Below the pieces are notes generated by a model. That model worked only from the letters and a program-made list of their open reading frames with translations, made no database searches and was not told the DNA's origin. 64,000 bases of DNA from Nocardiopsis sp. FIRDI 009 (GTDB lineage: Bacteria; Actinomycetota; Actinomycetes; Streptosporangiales; Streptosporangiaceae): assembly GCF_003386285.1 (NCBI RefSeq), contig NZ_QPNC01000020.1, positions 1 through 64,000 of the forward strand, read 5' to 3'. Below, one piece after another: positions 55,682 through 64,000 of this stretch; positions within the stretch are counted from its first letter, which is position 1, and each line of letters begins with the position of its first letter. The position numbers and the translations under genes are program-made.

Positions 55682-56244
55682 CGCCCTCCCTTTCGCGTCC
55701 CGTCGAGGGCAGGTTCGGCGGCCAACCCCCGCGTTCTCCAAGTCTGGTCGGCCGACAACGGTTCGGCCAGTACCGCGCCTGGCATGTCCGAACTGTGTGC
55801 CCGCCTCCCGTCCGCGGTCTCACCACGGTTGGGAGCCGCCCCGGGGAGGCCCGGGGCCCTCACGGTCGTCTCCGGTGCCAATCCTGACACGCGGACCCTG
55901 CTCTGACCGGGAGCGGTCGCTCGCGGAATGTCTTCCATCCCGCGCCAAGGCTCCGCCGCGATGGTATCCCGCGGGGACCGAATCACCCCAGGGCTGTGGA
56001 AAACTCCGATCTCGGACTCGGGTCACGCACATGTGTCATCGGTGCGCAACTCGACACGCCGATGTCTACTGGTAAGTGACCCTTCTTGATTCTTGGCGTT
56101 ATCAGGCACTCGGCGCGCTTAGCCTGAGTTCTTCACTTATGGGCGGTTTGTGGCGGATTGCAAGGTTTGGTCCGCTGTCCGCCCCGCGATCACCATCGAG
56201 TTCCCGCCGCGCCCCCGCGCGGCCAGAGAAGGGGGGATGACCGG
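55682..56244. other. 563-bp intergenic region
   Basis: This divergent region between sepH and the membrane protein at 56245 has no convincing gene. Its right part (about 56030-56160) is clearly more AT-rich and likely holds promoters in both directions; a short inverted pair CATCGG/CCGATG is present near 56037-56065. No riboswitch or tRNA was recognised. Confidence 0.4.
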
Positions 56245-57249
56245 ATGGGTCGGACCGAACACCACGAGTCGCACGACGAGGGGGAGGAGGGCGGCGTTCC
56301 GCGGGTGTCGGAGAAGGGAACGGCGAGGAAGCGGATCGACCTGAGCGTGTCCCAGGTCGCCGGGGCCGGTGCCGCGACCCTCACCGCGGCCACCGCGGCC
56401 TCCTACCTGAACGTGTACGGCACCGTCATCGGCGCCGCGGTCATCGCCGTCCTGAGCACGGTCGCCAGCCCCCTGCTCCAGCACTGGTTCTCCCGGAGCG
56501 GCGAACAGGCCAGGCAGCTGGCGGAGAAGGCGGTCTCCGCCACGGCGAAGGGCACCCCAGCCGACGGCCGGTCCGGCCCCGACGCCACCCGCACGACGGC
56601 GCTGCCCCGCCTCATGGCGGAGGACGGCGGACCGCACACGGGTGATCTCGGCGCGACCCGCGCGATGGCGGCGCCCCCGTCGGCCGAGGAGGGGGAGGAC
56701 GCGGCCGGGAACCGCCCGGCACGGCTCGGCTGGCGTGCCGTCCTCATCCCGGCCATCGTGGTGTTCACCCTGGTCATGCTGGTGATCCTGGCGTTCGAAC
56801 TGCTCACCGGGCGGTCCATGACCGCGTGGATGCACGGCTACGACGAACCCACCGCCCCCTCGATCCTCGGCGGCGGGACGACCTCGGCCCCGCCCGCGCA
56901 GGAGGAGGAGCCCGAGACCCCCGAGACCCCCGAGACCCCCGAGACCTCCGTGGACGTGCCCGAGGGCACCGGCGGGAGCACGGAGGGGAGCACCGGCGCC
57001 CCGGAGGAGACCGGGACCACGGAGGGGACCGACGGGACCGGGGAGACCGGGGACGGTCAGACCCCCGTCACCCCCACGCCCGATCCCGGTGACACCGGAG
57101 ACGGAGGCGCCGGCGAGGGAGGGGAGACCACCGAACCCACCCCGCCCGCGGAGGGCGACGGCGGTGGCGCCCCGGAGGGGACCGCCCCGGACGGGGAGGC
57201 GCCCACCGCCGACGACTCCCTGAGCGCGGACACCCGGAACGGAACCTGA
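56245..57249 (+). CDS. Membrane protein with Pro/Thr/Glu-rich extracellular tail
   Basis: A 334-residue protein. It has a charged N-terminus, a hydrophobic helix near 42-75 (AATASYLNVYGTVIGAAVIA) and an Ala-rich cytoplasmic-type segment. A strong transmembrane helix sits near 168-190 (AVLIPAIVVFTLVMLVILAF). The last 120 residues are low-complexity, rich in Glu, Thr, Pro and Gly, including tandem ETPETPETPET. No enzyme motif is visible. It resembles actinobacterial cell-surface or envelope-spanning proteins of unknown function. GGGGGATGACCGG precedes the ATG at 56245. Confidence 0.65.
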   Translation: MGRTEHHESHDEGEEGGVPRVSEKGTARKRIDLSVSQVAGAGAATLTAATAASYLNVYGTVIGAAVIAVLSTVASPLLQHWFSRSGEQARQLAEKAVSATAKGTPADGRSGPDATRTTALPRLMAEDGGPHTGDLGATRAMAAPPSAEEGEDAAGNRPARLGWRAVLIPAIVVFTLVMLVILAFELLTGRSMTAWMHGYDEPTAPSILGGGTTSAPPAQEEEPETPETPETPETSVDVPEGTGGSTEGSTGAPEETGTTEGTDGTGETGDGQTPVTPTPDPGDTGDGGAGEGGETTEPTPPAEGDGGGAPEGTAPDGEAPTADDSLSADTRNGT

Positions 57250-57352
57250 CCCGGCCCCTCCCCGCCTGTTCTCGGAGCAGCCGCCTCAGGGGGGCGTCGT
57301 TCCGGCGCCCGAACCCGGTCCGGAGCGCGGCGCAGGACCCGAGAGGCGCCAC

Positions 57353-58651
57353 CTAGCCGAAGACCCGGTCCAGGTAGGCGTTGCCGAACCGTCGGTGCGG
57401 GTCCACCCGGTCGCGCACGGCCAGCGCCTCGCCCAGCCTCGGGTACACCTTCTCCAGGTAGGCGCGGTCACGGGTGTGCATCTTGCCCCAGTGCGGACGG
57501 CCGCCCACGGACGTGAACACCGCCTCCAGATCGGCGAAGTAGGACTCGTACGGCATCCCCTGGTACATGTGCACCGCCACGTAGGCCGTCTCCCGTTCGT
57601 GGGCGGTGGAGAGCCACACGTCGTCGGCCGGGGCGAACCGCACCTCCACGGGGAAGCTCACCCGGTGGTCGCCCCGGTCGACGATCGACCGCGCCTCACG
57701 CAGCACGTCCACCACGTGTTCGGCCGGGATCGCGTACTCCATCTCCACGAAGCGCACGTCGCGCACCGACGCGAACACCTTGTACGAGGCGTCCGTGTAG
57801 GCACGCGCGGACAGGGCGCGCGAGCTGATCCGGTTCACCCCGGGCACCAGGGCGGGGAAGCGTCTGCACAGCCGGTTGACCCGGTCGAAGACCGTGTTGG
57901 ACAGGAAGTCGTCGTCCAGCCAGGCCTTGAAGTCCGACAGCGGCCGAGCGGGACCCTCGGTGATGTTGTTGCGCTTGGTGTTGGTGTTGTTCGTGTGCGG
58001 GAACCAGAAGAACTCGAAGTGGTCGTTGTCCGCGCGCAGCTGCGGCAACCGCTCCAGGACCTCGTCCAGCGGCATCGGTTCCTCCCGGGCGTGCAGCAGG
58101 AACGCGGGGCGCACCGCCAGGGTCAGCGCGGTGACCACACCGAACGCGCCCAGCCCCACCCGAGCCGCGTGGAACAGCTCGGGCTCCCGGTCGGCCGAAC
58201 ACTCCACGACCGACCCGTCGGCCAGGACCATCTCCAACCCGACCACCTGGCTGGCCAGGCCGCCCGCGTCGCGTCCGGTCCCGTGCGTGCCGGTCTGCAC
58301 GGCGCCCGCCACGGTCTGCACGGCGATGTCGCCCATGTTGGCCAGGGCCACCCCGTGCTCCGCCAGGGCGTCGTTCAGGTCGCACAGGGGCAGCCCCGCC
58401 TCGACCGTGACCGTTCCCGCGGCCGGGTCGACCGAGCGCACCGCGGTCAGTGAGGTGGGGGAGAGGAGGAGTCCGTCGGTGACGGCCACGTCGGTGAAGG
58501 AGTGACCGGACCCGACCATCCGGACCGGCAGGCCCTCCGCGGCGGCGGAGGACACGGCCGCGGCGACCTCCTCGGTACTGTTCGGGGCCGCCGTCCGCCG
58601 GGGGCGGGCCTGATGGGTGCCCGCCCATGTGGTCCACAACACGTCAGTCAT
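57353..58651 (-). CDS. D-arabinono-1,4-lactone oxidase-like FAD-linked oxidase
   Basis: A 432-residue aldonolactone oxidase family flavoprotein. The N-terminal FAD domain has VRMVGSGHSFTDVAVTDGLL near 43-62 and TGTHGTGRDAGGLASQVVGL near 120-139. The C-terminal ALO domain includes MEYAIPAEHVVDVLREAR and the terminal HWGKMHTRDRAYLEKVYPR. The last residues RFGNAYLDRVFG match the family end. Relatives oxidise sugar 1,4-lactones or alditols. It is divergent from the ferrochelatase gene. The exact substrate cannot be assigned. Confidence 0.9.
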   Translation of the reverse strand: MTDVLWTTWAGTHQARPRRTAAPNSTEEVAAAVSSAAAEGLPVRMVGSGHSFTDVAVTDGLLLSPTSLTAVRSVDPAAGTVTVEAGLPLCDLNDALAEHGVALANMGDIAVQTVAGAVQTGTHGTGRDAGGLASQVVGLEMVLADGSVVECSADREPELFHAARVGLGAFGVVTALTLAVRPAFLLHAREEPMPLDEVLERLPQLRADNDHFEFFWFPHTNNTNTKRNNITEGPARPLSDFKAWLDDDFLSNTVFDRVNRLCRRFPALVPGVNRISSRALSARAYTDASYKVFASVRDVRFVEMEYAIPAEHVVDVLREARSIVDRGDHRVSFPVEVRFAPADDVWLSTAHERETAYVAVHMYQGMPYESYFADLEAVFTSVGGRPHWGKMHTRDRAYLEKVYPRLGEALAVRDRVDPHRRFGNAYLDRVFG

Positions 58652-58780
58652 GCGACGTGACATTACCCACCAGTCACTTGTGTGGCCAGAGGGGGCCCGG
58701 CGTGAAGCGGGCCGAAGAACACGGGACGTCGCGGCGGGGATGGTCCAGGGGCCGCCCCAAGGGCTGGTTTGATAGGTCCC

Positions 58781-59812
58781 ATGAGGCCTTACGACGCGTT
58801 TTTGCTGATCTCCTTCGGTGGACCGGAGGGCGAGGACGAGGTCATCCCCTTCCTGGAGAACGTCACCCGCGGACGCAACATCCCCCGCGAGCGGTTGGCC
58901 GAGGTCGGTGAGCACTACTTCCTGTTCGGTGGCGTGAGCCCGATCAACCAGCAGTGCCGGGACCTGATCGCCGCGATCACCGACGACTTCGCCGCCAACG
59001 GGGTGGACCTGCCCGTCTACTGGGGCAACCGGTTCTGGGAACCGATGCTCACCGACACCCTCGCCACGATGCGGGACGACGGCGTGCGCCGGGTGCTGGC
59101 CCTGCCCACCTCCGCGTACTGCAACTGGTCCAGTCGCACCGCCTACCGCGAGGACATCGACCGGGCCAGGGCCGCGCTGGGCGACGACGCGCCCGAGGTC
59201 GACCTGATCCGCCCCTTCTACGACCACCCGGGCTTCGTCGAACCGCTGGTCGAACACACCGCCGCCGCCCTGGCCGCCCTCCCCGCCGACCAGCGCGCGG
59301 GCGCGCACCTGCTGTTCTCGGCGCACTCCATCCCCACCGCGATGGCCGAGGCCAGCGGCGGCCCGGGCCAGGAGTTCGGCCCCGAGGGGGCCTACGGCGC
59401 CCAGCTCGCCGAGGTGGCGCGGATGGTGGCGGAGCGGCTCGACGGCGACCACCCCTACGAGGTCGTCTACCAGAGCCGCAGCGGCCCGCCCAGCCAGCCC
59501 TGGCTGGAACCGGACGTCAACGACCGCATCGACGAGCTGGCCAAGGAGGGCACGCCCGCGGTCGTGGTCGTCCCGCACGGGTTCGTCTCCGACCACATGG
59601 AGGTCAAGTTCGACCTCGATGTGGAGGCCCGCGAGACCGCGCGGAAGCTGGGCATCGGCTACGAGCGCGCGCTCAGCCCCGGGACCCACCCGCGCTTCGT
59701 CTCCATGGTGACCGAACTCGTCCGCGAGTACACCGACCGGACCGGACCGGTGCGCCTGAGCGACCTGCCGAAGTGCGCCGAGGGCGACCAGCCCTGCTGC
59801 CGGCAGCGCTGA
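58781..59812 (+). CDS. hemH: Ferrochelatase (coproporphyrin III ferrochelatase in actinobacteria)
   Basis: A 343-residue ferrochelatase that inserts Fe(II) into a (copro)porphyrin; actinobacteria use the coproporphyrin-dependent route. Motifs are LLISFGGPEG near 8-17, GGVSPINQQ near 51, LPTSAYCNWSS near 109-119, LFSAHSIP near 184 (His ligand) and VVVVPHGFVSDHMEV near 264-278. Cysteines at about 115, 332, 339 and 340 parallel those that hold a 2Fe-2S cluster in the mycobacterial enzyme, so a cluster is likely. It is divergent from the FAD-linked oxidase gene. Confidence 0.93.
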   Translation: MRPYDAFLLISFGGPEGEDEVIPFLENVTRGRNIPRERLAEVGEHYFLFGGVSPINQQCRDLIAAITDDFAANGVDLPVYWGNRFWEPMLTDTLATMRDDGVRRVLALPTSAYCNWSSRTAYREDIDRARAALGDDAPEVDLIRPFYDHPGFVEPLVEHTAAALAALPADQRAGAHLLFSAHSIPTAMAEASGGPGQEFGPEGAYGAQLAEVARMVAERLDGDHPYEVVYQSRSGPPSQPWLEPDVNDRIDELAKEGTPAVVVVPHGFVSDHMEVKFDLDVEARETARKLGIGYERALSPGTHPRFVSMVTELVREYTDRTGPVRLSDLPKCAEGDQPCCRQR

Positions 59813-60074
59813 CCCCGGGCGGGAGGAGGTCCACGGCTGTGCCTGTCGTGGGCCTCCGCCGCCCGTCGCCCCCCACCACCCTCGACCGACGCCCACGGCG
59901 CAGCCCTGCTCCTGGCTCGTTCCCCGCTCGCGGCTCGACTCGTCCCGCGGAACCCTGGCGGCACCCGAACCGAACCCCCTGGCGACCGGGTCCGACGGCG
60001 CCCCAGCCGTCGGCGGGGAGGCGCCCGATAGGGTCGGCTCCAGACCACAAGTCGACGGTTCAGGAGGATTCGCC

Positions 60075-62111
60075 TTGGTTCGTTCCTGGTACGAACTACC
60101 GGAATACGTCCGTCTCCGCCGGGTCAACGGGCTGCGCCTGTCCCCGGACGGCACCCGCCTCGTGGCGCCCGTCAGCGGGCTCGCCCCCGACGGCACGTCC
60201 TTCCACAGCGCCCTGTGGGAGATCGACGTCGCCCCCGAGTCCGAGGGCGGGAGCGCTCCCCGGCGGCTGACCCGCTCCGCCGAGGGCGAGAGCGCCGCCG
60301 ACTTCCTCCCCGACGGATCCGTCCTGTTCACCTCCGGCCGCCCCGATCCCGACGCCGCCTCCGACGACACCCCCGGCGCCGCGCTGTGGCTGCTTCCCGC
60401 CGGGGGCGGCGAGGCCCGCCAGGTCGCCTCCCACCCCGGAGGCGTCTCCTCCTTCACCGTCGCGCGCGACTCCGGCCTGGTGGCCTTCACCTGCGACGTC
60501 CATCCCGGCAGCGAGACCGCCGAGGCCGACCGACAGGCGCGCAAGGCCCGCGAGGAGGCGGGGGTCACCGCGATCCTCCACGAGGCCCTGCCCATCCGCT
60601 ACTGGGACGGCGACGTCGGTCCGGACCACCCCCGCTACCTGGTCGCCGAACCGCCCGCCGACGACGAGTCGGGCCTGGGCGAGCACCGGGACCTGACCCC
60701 CGACGCCGGAATGGCCCTGGTGGCCTCCTCCGGCGAACTCACCCCCGACGGGTCGGCGCTGATCACCGAGTGGCAGGTCCCCACCGGACGGGGCACCACA
60801 CGCGCCGACGTCGTGTCCGTCGACACGGCCACCGGCCGGCGACGCACCCTGGCCAGCGCCCCCGACCGCGACTTCGGCGGCCCCCGGGTCTCCCCCGACG
60901 GCCGCCGGGCCCTCCTCACGTGCGGTTCGGCGGGCACCTACGACGGCGAGCCCCGCGACCTCACCCTCTGGCTGGTCGACCTCGACACCGGCGAGGGCCG
61001 CGACCTGCTGCCCGACCACGAGCTCTGGCCGCGCGACTACGCGTGGGCGGCCGACTCCCGGGCCGTCTTCCTCGTCGCCGACCAGAACGGCCGCAGACCG
61101 GTCTTCCGCGTCGACCTGGACACCGGCGCGCTGACCCGCCTCACGGGCGACCACGGCGCCTACAGCGCGCTCAACCCCTCGCCCGACGGCCGCCACGTGT
61201 TCGCGCTGCGCGACGCCTGGGACGCCCCGCCCTCGCCCGTGCGCCTGGACGCCGCCGCCACCGACGGCGCGCCCACGCCGCTGCGCACGCCCGGCTCCGA
61301 GCTGACCATGCCCGGCACCCTGACCGAGGTCGAGACCACGGCCGACGACGGCGAGCGGATCCGCGCCTGGCTCGTGCTGCCGGAGGAGGCCTCGGCCGAC
61401 TCACCCGCCCCGCTGATGCTCTGGGTGCACGGCGGCCCCTACATGAGCTTCAACGGCTGGTCCTGGCGCTGGAACCCGTGGCTGCTCGCCGCGCGCGGCT
61501 ACGCCGTCCTGCTGCCGGACCCCGCGCTGTCCACCGGGTACGGACAGCGGATGCTGCGCCGCGCCTGGGGAACGTGGGGGCCGCGCACCCACGCCGACGT
61601 CATGGCCATCACCGACGCCGCCGAGGCGCGCGAGGACGTCGACGCCGGCCGCACCGCCATGATGGGCGGCTCCTTCGGCGGGTACATGGCCAACTGGATC
61701 GCCGGGCACACCGACCGGTTCCGGGCCATCGTCTCGCACGCCTCCCTGTGGGCGCTGGACGGCTTCAGCGGCACCACCGACCACCCGGCGGTGTGGGAGC
61801 GGGAGTTCGGGACCCCGCTCGCCCAACCCGAGCGCTACACGCTGAACTCGCCGCACCTGCACGCCGACCGGATCCGCACGCCCATGCTCGTCATCCACGG
61901 GGACAAGGACTACCGCGTCCCCATCGGGGAGGGCATGCGGTTGTGGCGCGACCTGCTCCTGCACGAGGTGGACGCCAAGTTCCTCTACTTCCCGGACGAG
62001 AACCACTGGATCCTCAAGCCCGGCAACGCCCGGATCTGGTACGAGACGATCTTCGCCTTCCTGGACCACCACGTCCACGGCAAGGAGTGGACCAGGCCGG
62101 AACTGCTCTAG
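60075..62111 (+). CDS. S9 family prolyl oligopeptidase/acylaminoacyl-peptidase-like serine peptidase
   Basis: A 678-residue S9 peptidase. The N-terminal two-thirds form a beta-propeller with repeated SPDG-type motifs (LRLSPDGTRLV, VSPDGRRALL, PSPDGRHVFA). The C-terminal alpha/beta hydrolase domain has the nucleophile in MMGGSFGGYMANW near 533, Asp in HGDKDYRVP near 612 and His in ENHWILKP near 642. No signal peptide is seen, so it is cytosolic and probably degrades short peptides. The TTG start follows CAGGAGG. It lies 260 bp after hemH and 47 bp before the inositol monophosphatase gene. Confidence 0.92.
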   Translation: MVRSWYELPEYVRLRRVNGLRLSPDGTRLVAPVSGLAPDGTSFHSALWEIDVAPESEGGSAPRRLTRSAEGESAADFLPDGSVLFTSGRPDPDAASDDTPGAALWLLPAGGGEARQVASHPGGVSSFTVARDSGLVAFTCDVHPGSETAEADRQARKAREEAGVTAILHEALPIRYWDGDVGPDHPRYLVAEPPADDESGLGEHRDLTPDAGMALVASSGELTPDGSALITEWQVPTGRGTTRADVVSVDTATGRRRTLASAPDRDFGGPRVSPDGRRALLTCGSAGTYDGEPRDLTLWLVDLDTGEGRDLLPDHELWPRDYAWAADSRAVFLVADQNGRRPVFRVDLDTGALTRLTGDHGAYSALNPSPDGRHVFALRDAWDAPPSPVRLDAAATDGAPTPLRTPGSELTMPGTLTEVETTADDGERIRAWLVLPEEASADSPAPLMLWVHGGPYMSFNGWSWRWNPWLLAARGYAVLLPDPALSTGYGQRMLRRAWGTWGPRTHADVMAITDAAEAREDVDAGRTAMMGGSFGGYMANWIAGHTDRFRAIVSHASLWALDGFSGTTDHPAVWEREFGTPLAQPERYTLNSPHLHADRIRTPMLVIHGDKDYRVPIGEGMRLWRDLLLHEVDAKFLYFPDENHWILKPGNARIWYETIFAFLDHHVHGKEWTRPELL

Positions 62112-62157
62112 CCAGCCGACCCGTACCACCCGCGACCCACGAACGGGGGACCCACAC

Positions 62158-62970
62158 GTGAGTACCAGCCATCACCCGCCCGACCCCGAGGAGCTGCGCG
62201 CGCTCGCCGTGCACGTGGCGGCCGAGGCGGGAGAGCTCGCCGCCGAGGGGCAGAGGGGGGTCACCGTACTCGACACCAAGTCCAGCCCCACCGACGTCGT
62301 CACCAAGATGGACCGGGCCGCCGAGGAGCTCATCCGCACGCGCCTGCTCCAGGCCCGTCCCGACGACGCGATCCTGGGGGAGGAGGGCGGCGGCGAGAGC
62401 GGCACCAGCGGTGTGCGGTGGATCGTCGACCCGATCGACGGAACGGTCAACTACCTGTACGGGAGCCCCGACTGGGCGGTGGCGGTCGCGGCGGAGGTCG
62501 ACGGCCGGGTCGTGGCGGCGGCCGTGAACGTGCCCTCGCGCGGGGAGATGTTCGAGGCGGTCCTCGGGGGCGGCGCGCGCCTCGACGGGGTGGTCCTGCG
62601 CGCCCCGGACGCGGTTCCGCTCGACCGGGCCCTGGTGGCCACCGGCTTCGGGTACTTCCCCGAGCGCCGGGCGCAGCAGGCCAGGGTCCTGTTGGAGGTG
62701 CTTCCCCGGGTCCGCGACATCCGGCGCCGCGGCTCGGCGGCCGTGGATCTGACCGGCCTGGCGACCGGCCGCTGCGACGCCTACTACGAGCGCGGCCTCC
62801 ACCCCTGGGACTGGGCCGCGCCCGGCCTGGTCGCCAGTGAGGCGGGCGTGCGCGTCGGCGGAGCCGGCGGCGGGCCGCCCAGCGGCGACCTGGTGATCGC
62901 GGCGCGTCCCGAGCTGTACGAGGCCCTCGACCGTCTGCTGGCGCCGCTGGGGGCCGACACGGACGGCTGA
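62158..62970 (+). CDS. Inositol monophosphatase family protein
   Basis: A 270-residue Mg-dependent phosphatase with all metal-binding motifs: GEEGG near 75, WIVDPIDGTVNYLYG near 88-102 and the C-terminal HPWDWAAPGLVASEAG near 219-234. It starts with GTG. Family members hydrolyse inositol phosphates, 3'-phosphoadenosine phosphates or fructose-1,6-bisphosphate. The same neighbour order (hemH, inositol monophosphatase, cutR) occurs in Streptomyces. Confidence 0.92.
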   Translation: MSTSHHPPDPEELRALAVHVAAEAGELAAEGQRGVTVLDTKSSPTDVVTKMDRAAEELIRTRLLQARPDDAILGEEGGGESGTSGVRWIVDPIDGTVNYLYGSPDWAVAVAAEVDGRVVAAAVNVPSRGEMFEAVLGGGARLDGVVLRAPDAVPLDRALVATGFGYFPERRAQQARVLLEVLPRVRDIRRRGSAAVDLTGLATGRCDAYYERGLHPWDWAAPGLVASEAGVRVGGAGGGPPSGDLVIAARPELYEALDRLLAPLGADTDG

Positions 62971-63107
62971 GGGGCCCGGAGCCGGGGGCGCGTCGGTCCC
63001 ACGGCGCCGGGGCGGCGCACGAGGGGCGGGGCGGACCCGTGGTCCACCCCGCCCCGAGTGCTCGGCGCCTGACCCGGGGGATCCGGTTCAGGGCCGTCGG
63101 TCCCGCG

Positions 63108-63272
63108 TCAGCAGCGGGTGTCGATGCCGTTGCGAGCCGCGATTCGGTACAGGTCCTCCAGCTCCGACGCGTGTGTGTCGGCGAGGAAGTCGTCCCCGGC
63201 GGCCTGAGCCGAGCGGAGCGACCGGGAGGTCTCGTTGATCCGGACCTTGATCTCTGCGAGGAACTCGCCCAT
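63108..63272 (-). CDS. Small conserved helical protein, function unknown
   Basis: A 54-residue protein beginning MGEFLAEIKVRINETSRSLR. It is predicted to be two amphipathic helices (2-24 and 30-46, ASELEDLYRIAARNGI) with a C-terminal Cys. AAAGAGGTG precedes the ATG. Short proteins of this style are common in actinomycetes. No function is known to me. A 9-bp hairpin lies just upstream of the gene. Confidence 0.65.
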   Translation of the reverse strand: MGEFLAEIKVRINETSRSLRSAQAAGDDFLADTHASELEDLYRIAARNGIDTRC

Positions 63273-63295
63273 GACACCTCTTTCAGGGGTCGGCA

Positions 63296-63317
63296 CCAGG
63301 GCATACGGATGCCCTGG
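63296..63317. promoter_or_regulatory. Hairpin/palindrome upstream of the 54-aa gene
   Basis: CCAGGGCAT-ACGG-ATGCCCTGG is a perfect 9-bp stem with a 4-base loop, 24 bp before the start of the minus-strand small gene. It could be an operator or a leader hairpin. Confidence 0.45.
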
Positions 63318-63616
63318 TGGAAAGCGGTCAGCGCACGACAGCGTGTCCGCGCGATGCGGTGGCGCCACCTCGGTGTGGCGTGGTGCCCGTCGCGGTCCGG
63401 CGCCGGGGCCGGTGTCCACGCGTGCGTCTACTACCCCTACCGCATGGTGCGCCAAACCAAACCACCACCCCCGCTTTCGCGCTCCCGGGGATCGTCCCCG
63501 CGAGCGCGGTCCGGCGGCGGCCCCGGGTGGGTGTCGCATGACACATTTCCCCTGTGGGCCCGCGGCTTACTTGTTTCTTATTCTTGATGTGTCAGATTCG
63601 AGATGTGCGGGGTTGG

Positions 63617-63653
63617 GCCGCCGCCGACGGTTGGGGGATTCGTCGGCGGCGGC
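63617..63653. repeat. GTTGGGGGAT-loop stem-loop, copy 1
   Basis: GCCGCCGCCGACG pairs perfectly over 13 bp with CGTCGGCGGCGGC around the loop GTTGGGGGATT. A second hairpin with the same loop but a different stem lies at 63807-63844, both in the leader region of the cutR-like gene. Confidence 0.65.
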
Positions 63654-63806
63654 TCCCCGTGCGAAGCAGGGAAGCAATGTCCCCGGCCCAGCGCCCGTGT
63701 CCCCACGGGGCGAGGAGGGCGGACCCCCGCGGCGGAGTCCGCGGCGGGTTTACCGCCTCCTTACCCCGGGTGTGGGAGAACGGATGACGCGGCCGGGGCC
63801 ACGAAC

Positions 63807-63844
63807 GCCGCTGCCGGTGTGTTGGGGGATGCGCCGGCAGCGGC
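63807..63844. repeat. GTTGGGGGAT-loop stem-loop, copy 2
   Basis: GCCGCTGCCGG pairs with CCGGCAGCGGC over 11 bp, with two more inner pairs including one G-U, around a loop containing GTTGGGGGAT. It is followed by a pyrimidine-rich CCCCTCTTCTTTT run and the cutR-like start 42 bp on, so an intrinsic terminator or attenuator is possible. Confidence 0.65.
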
Positions 63845-63885
63845 CCCTCTTCTTTTCCCACGCAACAGAGGTCGAGAAGGTCAAC

Positions 63886-64000
63886 GTGCGCGTACTCGTG
63901 GTCGAAGACGAACGGGTCCTGGCCGACACCGTGGCGGTCGGGCTCCGACGCGAGTCGATGGCGGTCGACGTGGTCTACGACGGCGACACCGCCCTGGAGT
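63886..64000 (+). CDS. cutR: CutR-like OmpR-family response regulator (partial, 5' end only)
   Basis: The first 38 codons of a response regulator: VRVLVVEDERVLADTVAVGL and RRESMAVDVVYDGDTALE. The acidic pair ED at residues 7-8 and the Rossmann-like start identify a receiver domain. The strong resemblance to the CutR N-terminus, together with the sepH-hemH-inositol monophosphatase neighbours, supports cutR of the CutRS system. GAGAAGG precedes the GTG. The phosphoacceptor Asp and DNA-binding domain lie outside the window. Confidence 0.78.
   Translation, partial: MRVLVVEDERVLADTVAVGLRRESMAVDVVYDGDTALE

Larger units (their letters stand above)
63273..63885. other. 613-bp intergenic region upstream of cutR
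   Basis: No gene was found here. It contains the palindrome at 63296-63317, an A/T-richer stretch near 63440-63600 that may hold promoters, and two stem-loops with a common GTTGGGGGAT loop (63617-63653 and 63807-63844). Confidence 0.5.

Overview
The window is about 72% GC. It has frequent GTG starts and stop/start overlaps, and carries SepH, WhiB-like, SsgA-like, SARP/AfsR and CutR-type genes. This points to a sporulating filamentous actinomycete. A Nocardiopsis-like member of the Streptosporangiales is the best guess, but that is inference and no 16S gene is present.

Left chromosomal arm (1-21900). An iron-box-controlled siderophore/iron ABC operon (1188-5101) is followed by small regulators (MarR-like and TetR) and a VOC/HD-domain pair. 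A lipid or acyl-CoA catabolism group (7388-14147) comprises a TetR regulator, an acyl-CoA dehydrogenase, a kinase-like phosphotransferase, two SDRs and a quinone oxidoreductase. Three similar 16-bp sites suggest the TetR protein controls the group. A carboxylesterase comes next, then an overlapping ATP-grasp ligase plus CocE/NonD hydrolase pair, then tex.

Integrated element (21910-36389). This is a 14.5-kb AICE-type integrative conjugative element bounded by a perfect 78-bp direct repeat. It sits in the 3' end of a small protein-coding gene, not a tRNA, and supplies a replacement 3' end for that gene. On the minus strand it carries integrase, excisionase, a RepA-like ATPase, a primase-polymerase, an RRQRL zinc protein, an SsgA-like protein, an FtsK/Tra translocase with small Spd-like membrane proteins, a Nudix protein, a DUF4097-like protein, a 29-aa membrane microprotein and a WhiB-like protein. 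On the plus strand it carries a GntR (KorSA-like) repressor, an XRE/TPR regulator and a membrane protein. Five stem-loops with different stems but the same loop (TGGCGGCTAT on the plus strand, ATAGCCGCCA in the transcripts) lie just upstream of the element's translation units. This is the most intriguing unexplained signal in the window.

Right chromosomal arm (36303-64000). The repaired host gene is followed by endonuclease IV, a FAD oxidoreductase with a divergent YafY/WYL regulator, the Nif3 / zinc-ribbon coiled-coil / histidine phosphatase cluster, and the RNase P RNA. A SulP-STAS-carbonic anhydrase fusion, a large disordered membrane-anchored protein, a PEBP-like lipoprotein, an AfsR-type regulator, a DrrAB-like ABC exporter and sepH come next. 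A membrane protein, an aldonolactone-oxidase-like flavoprotein, ferrochelatase, an S9 peptidase and inositol monophosphatase follow. The window ends in the first 38 codons of a cutR-like response regulator, preceded by two stem-loops that share a GTTGGGGGAT loop. No tRNA, rRNA, IS element or CRISPR array was seen.
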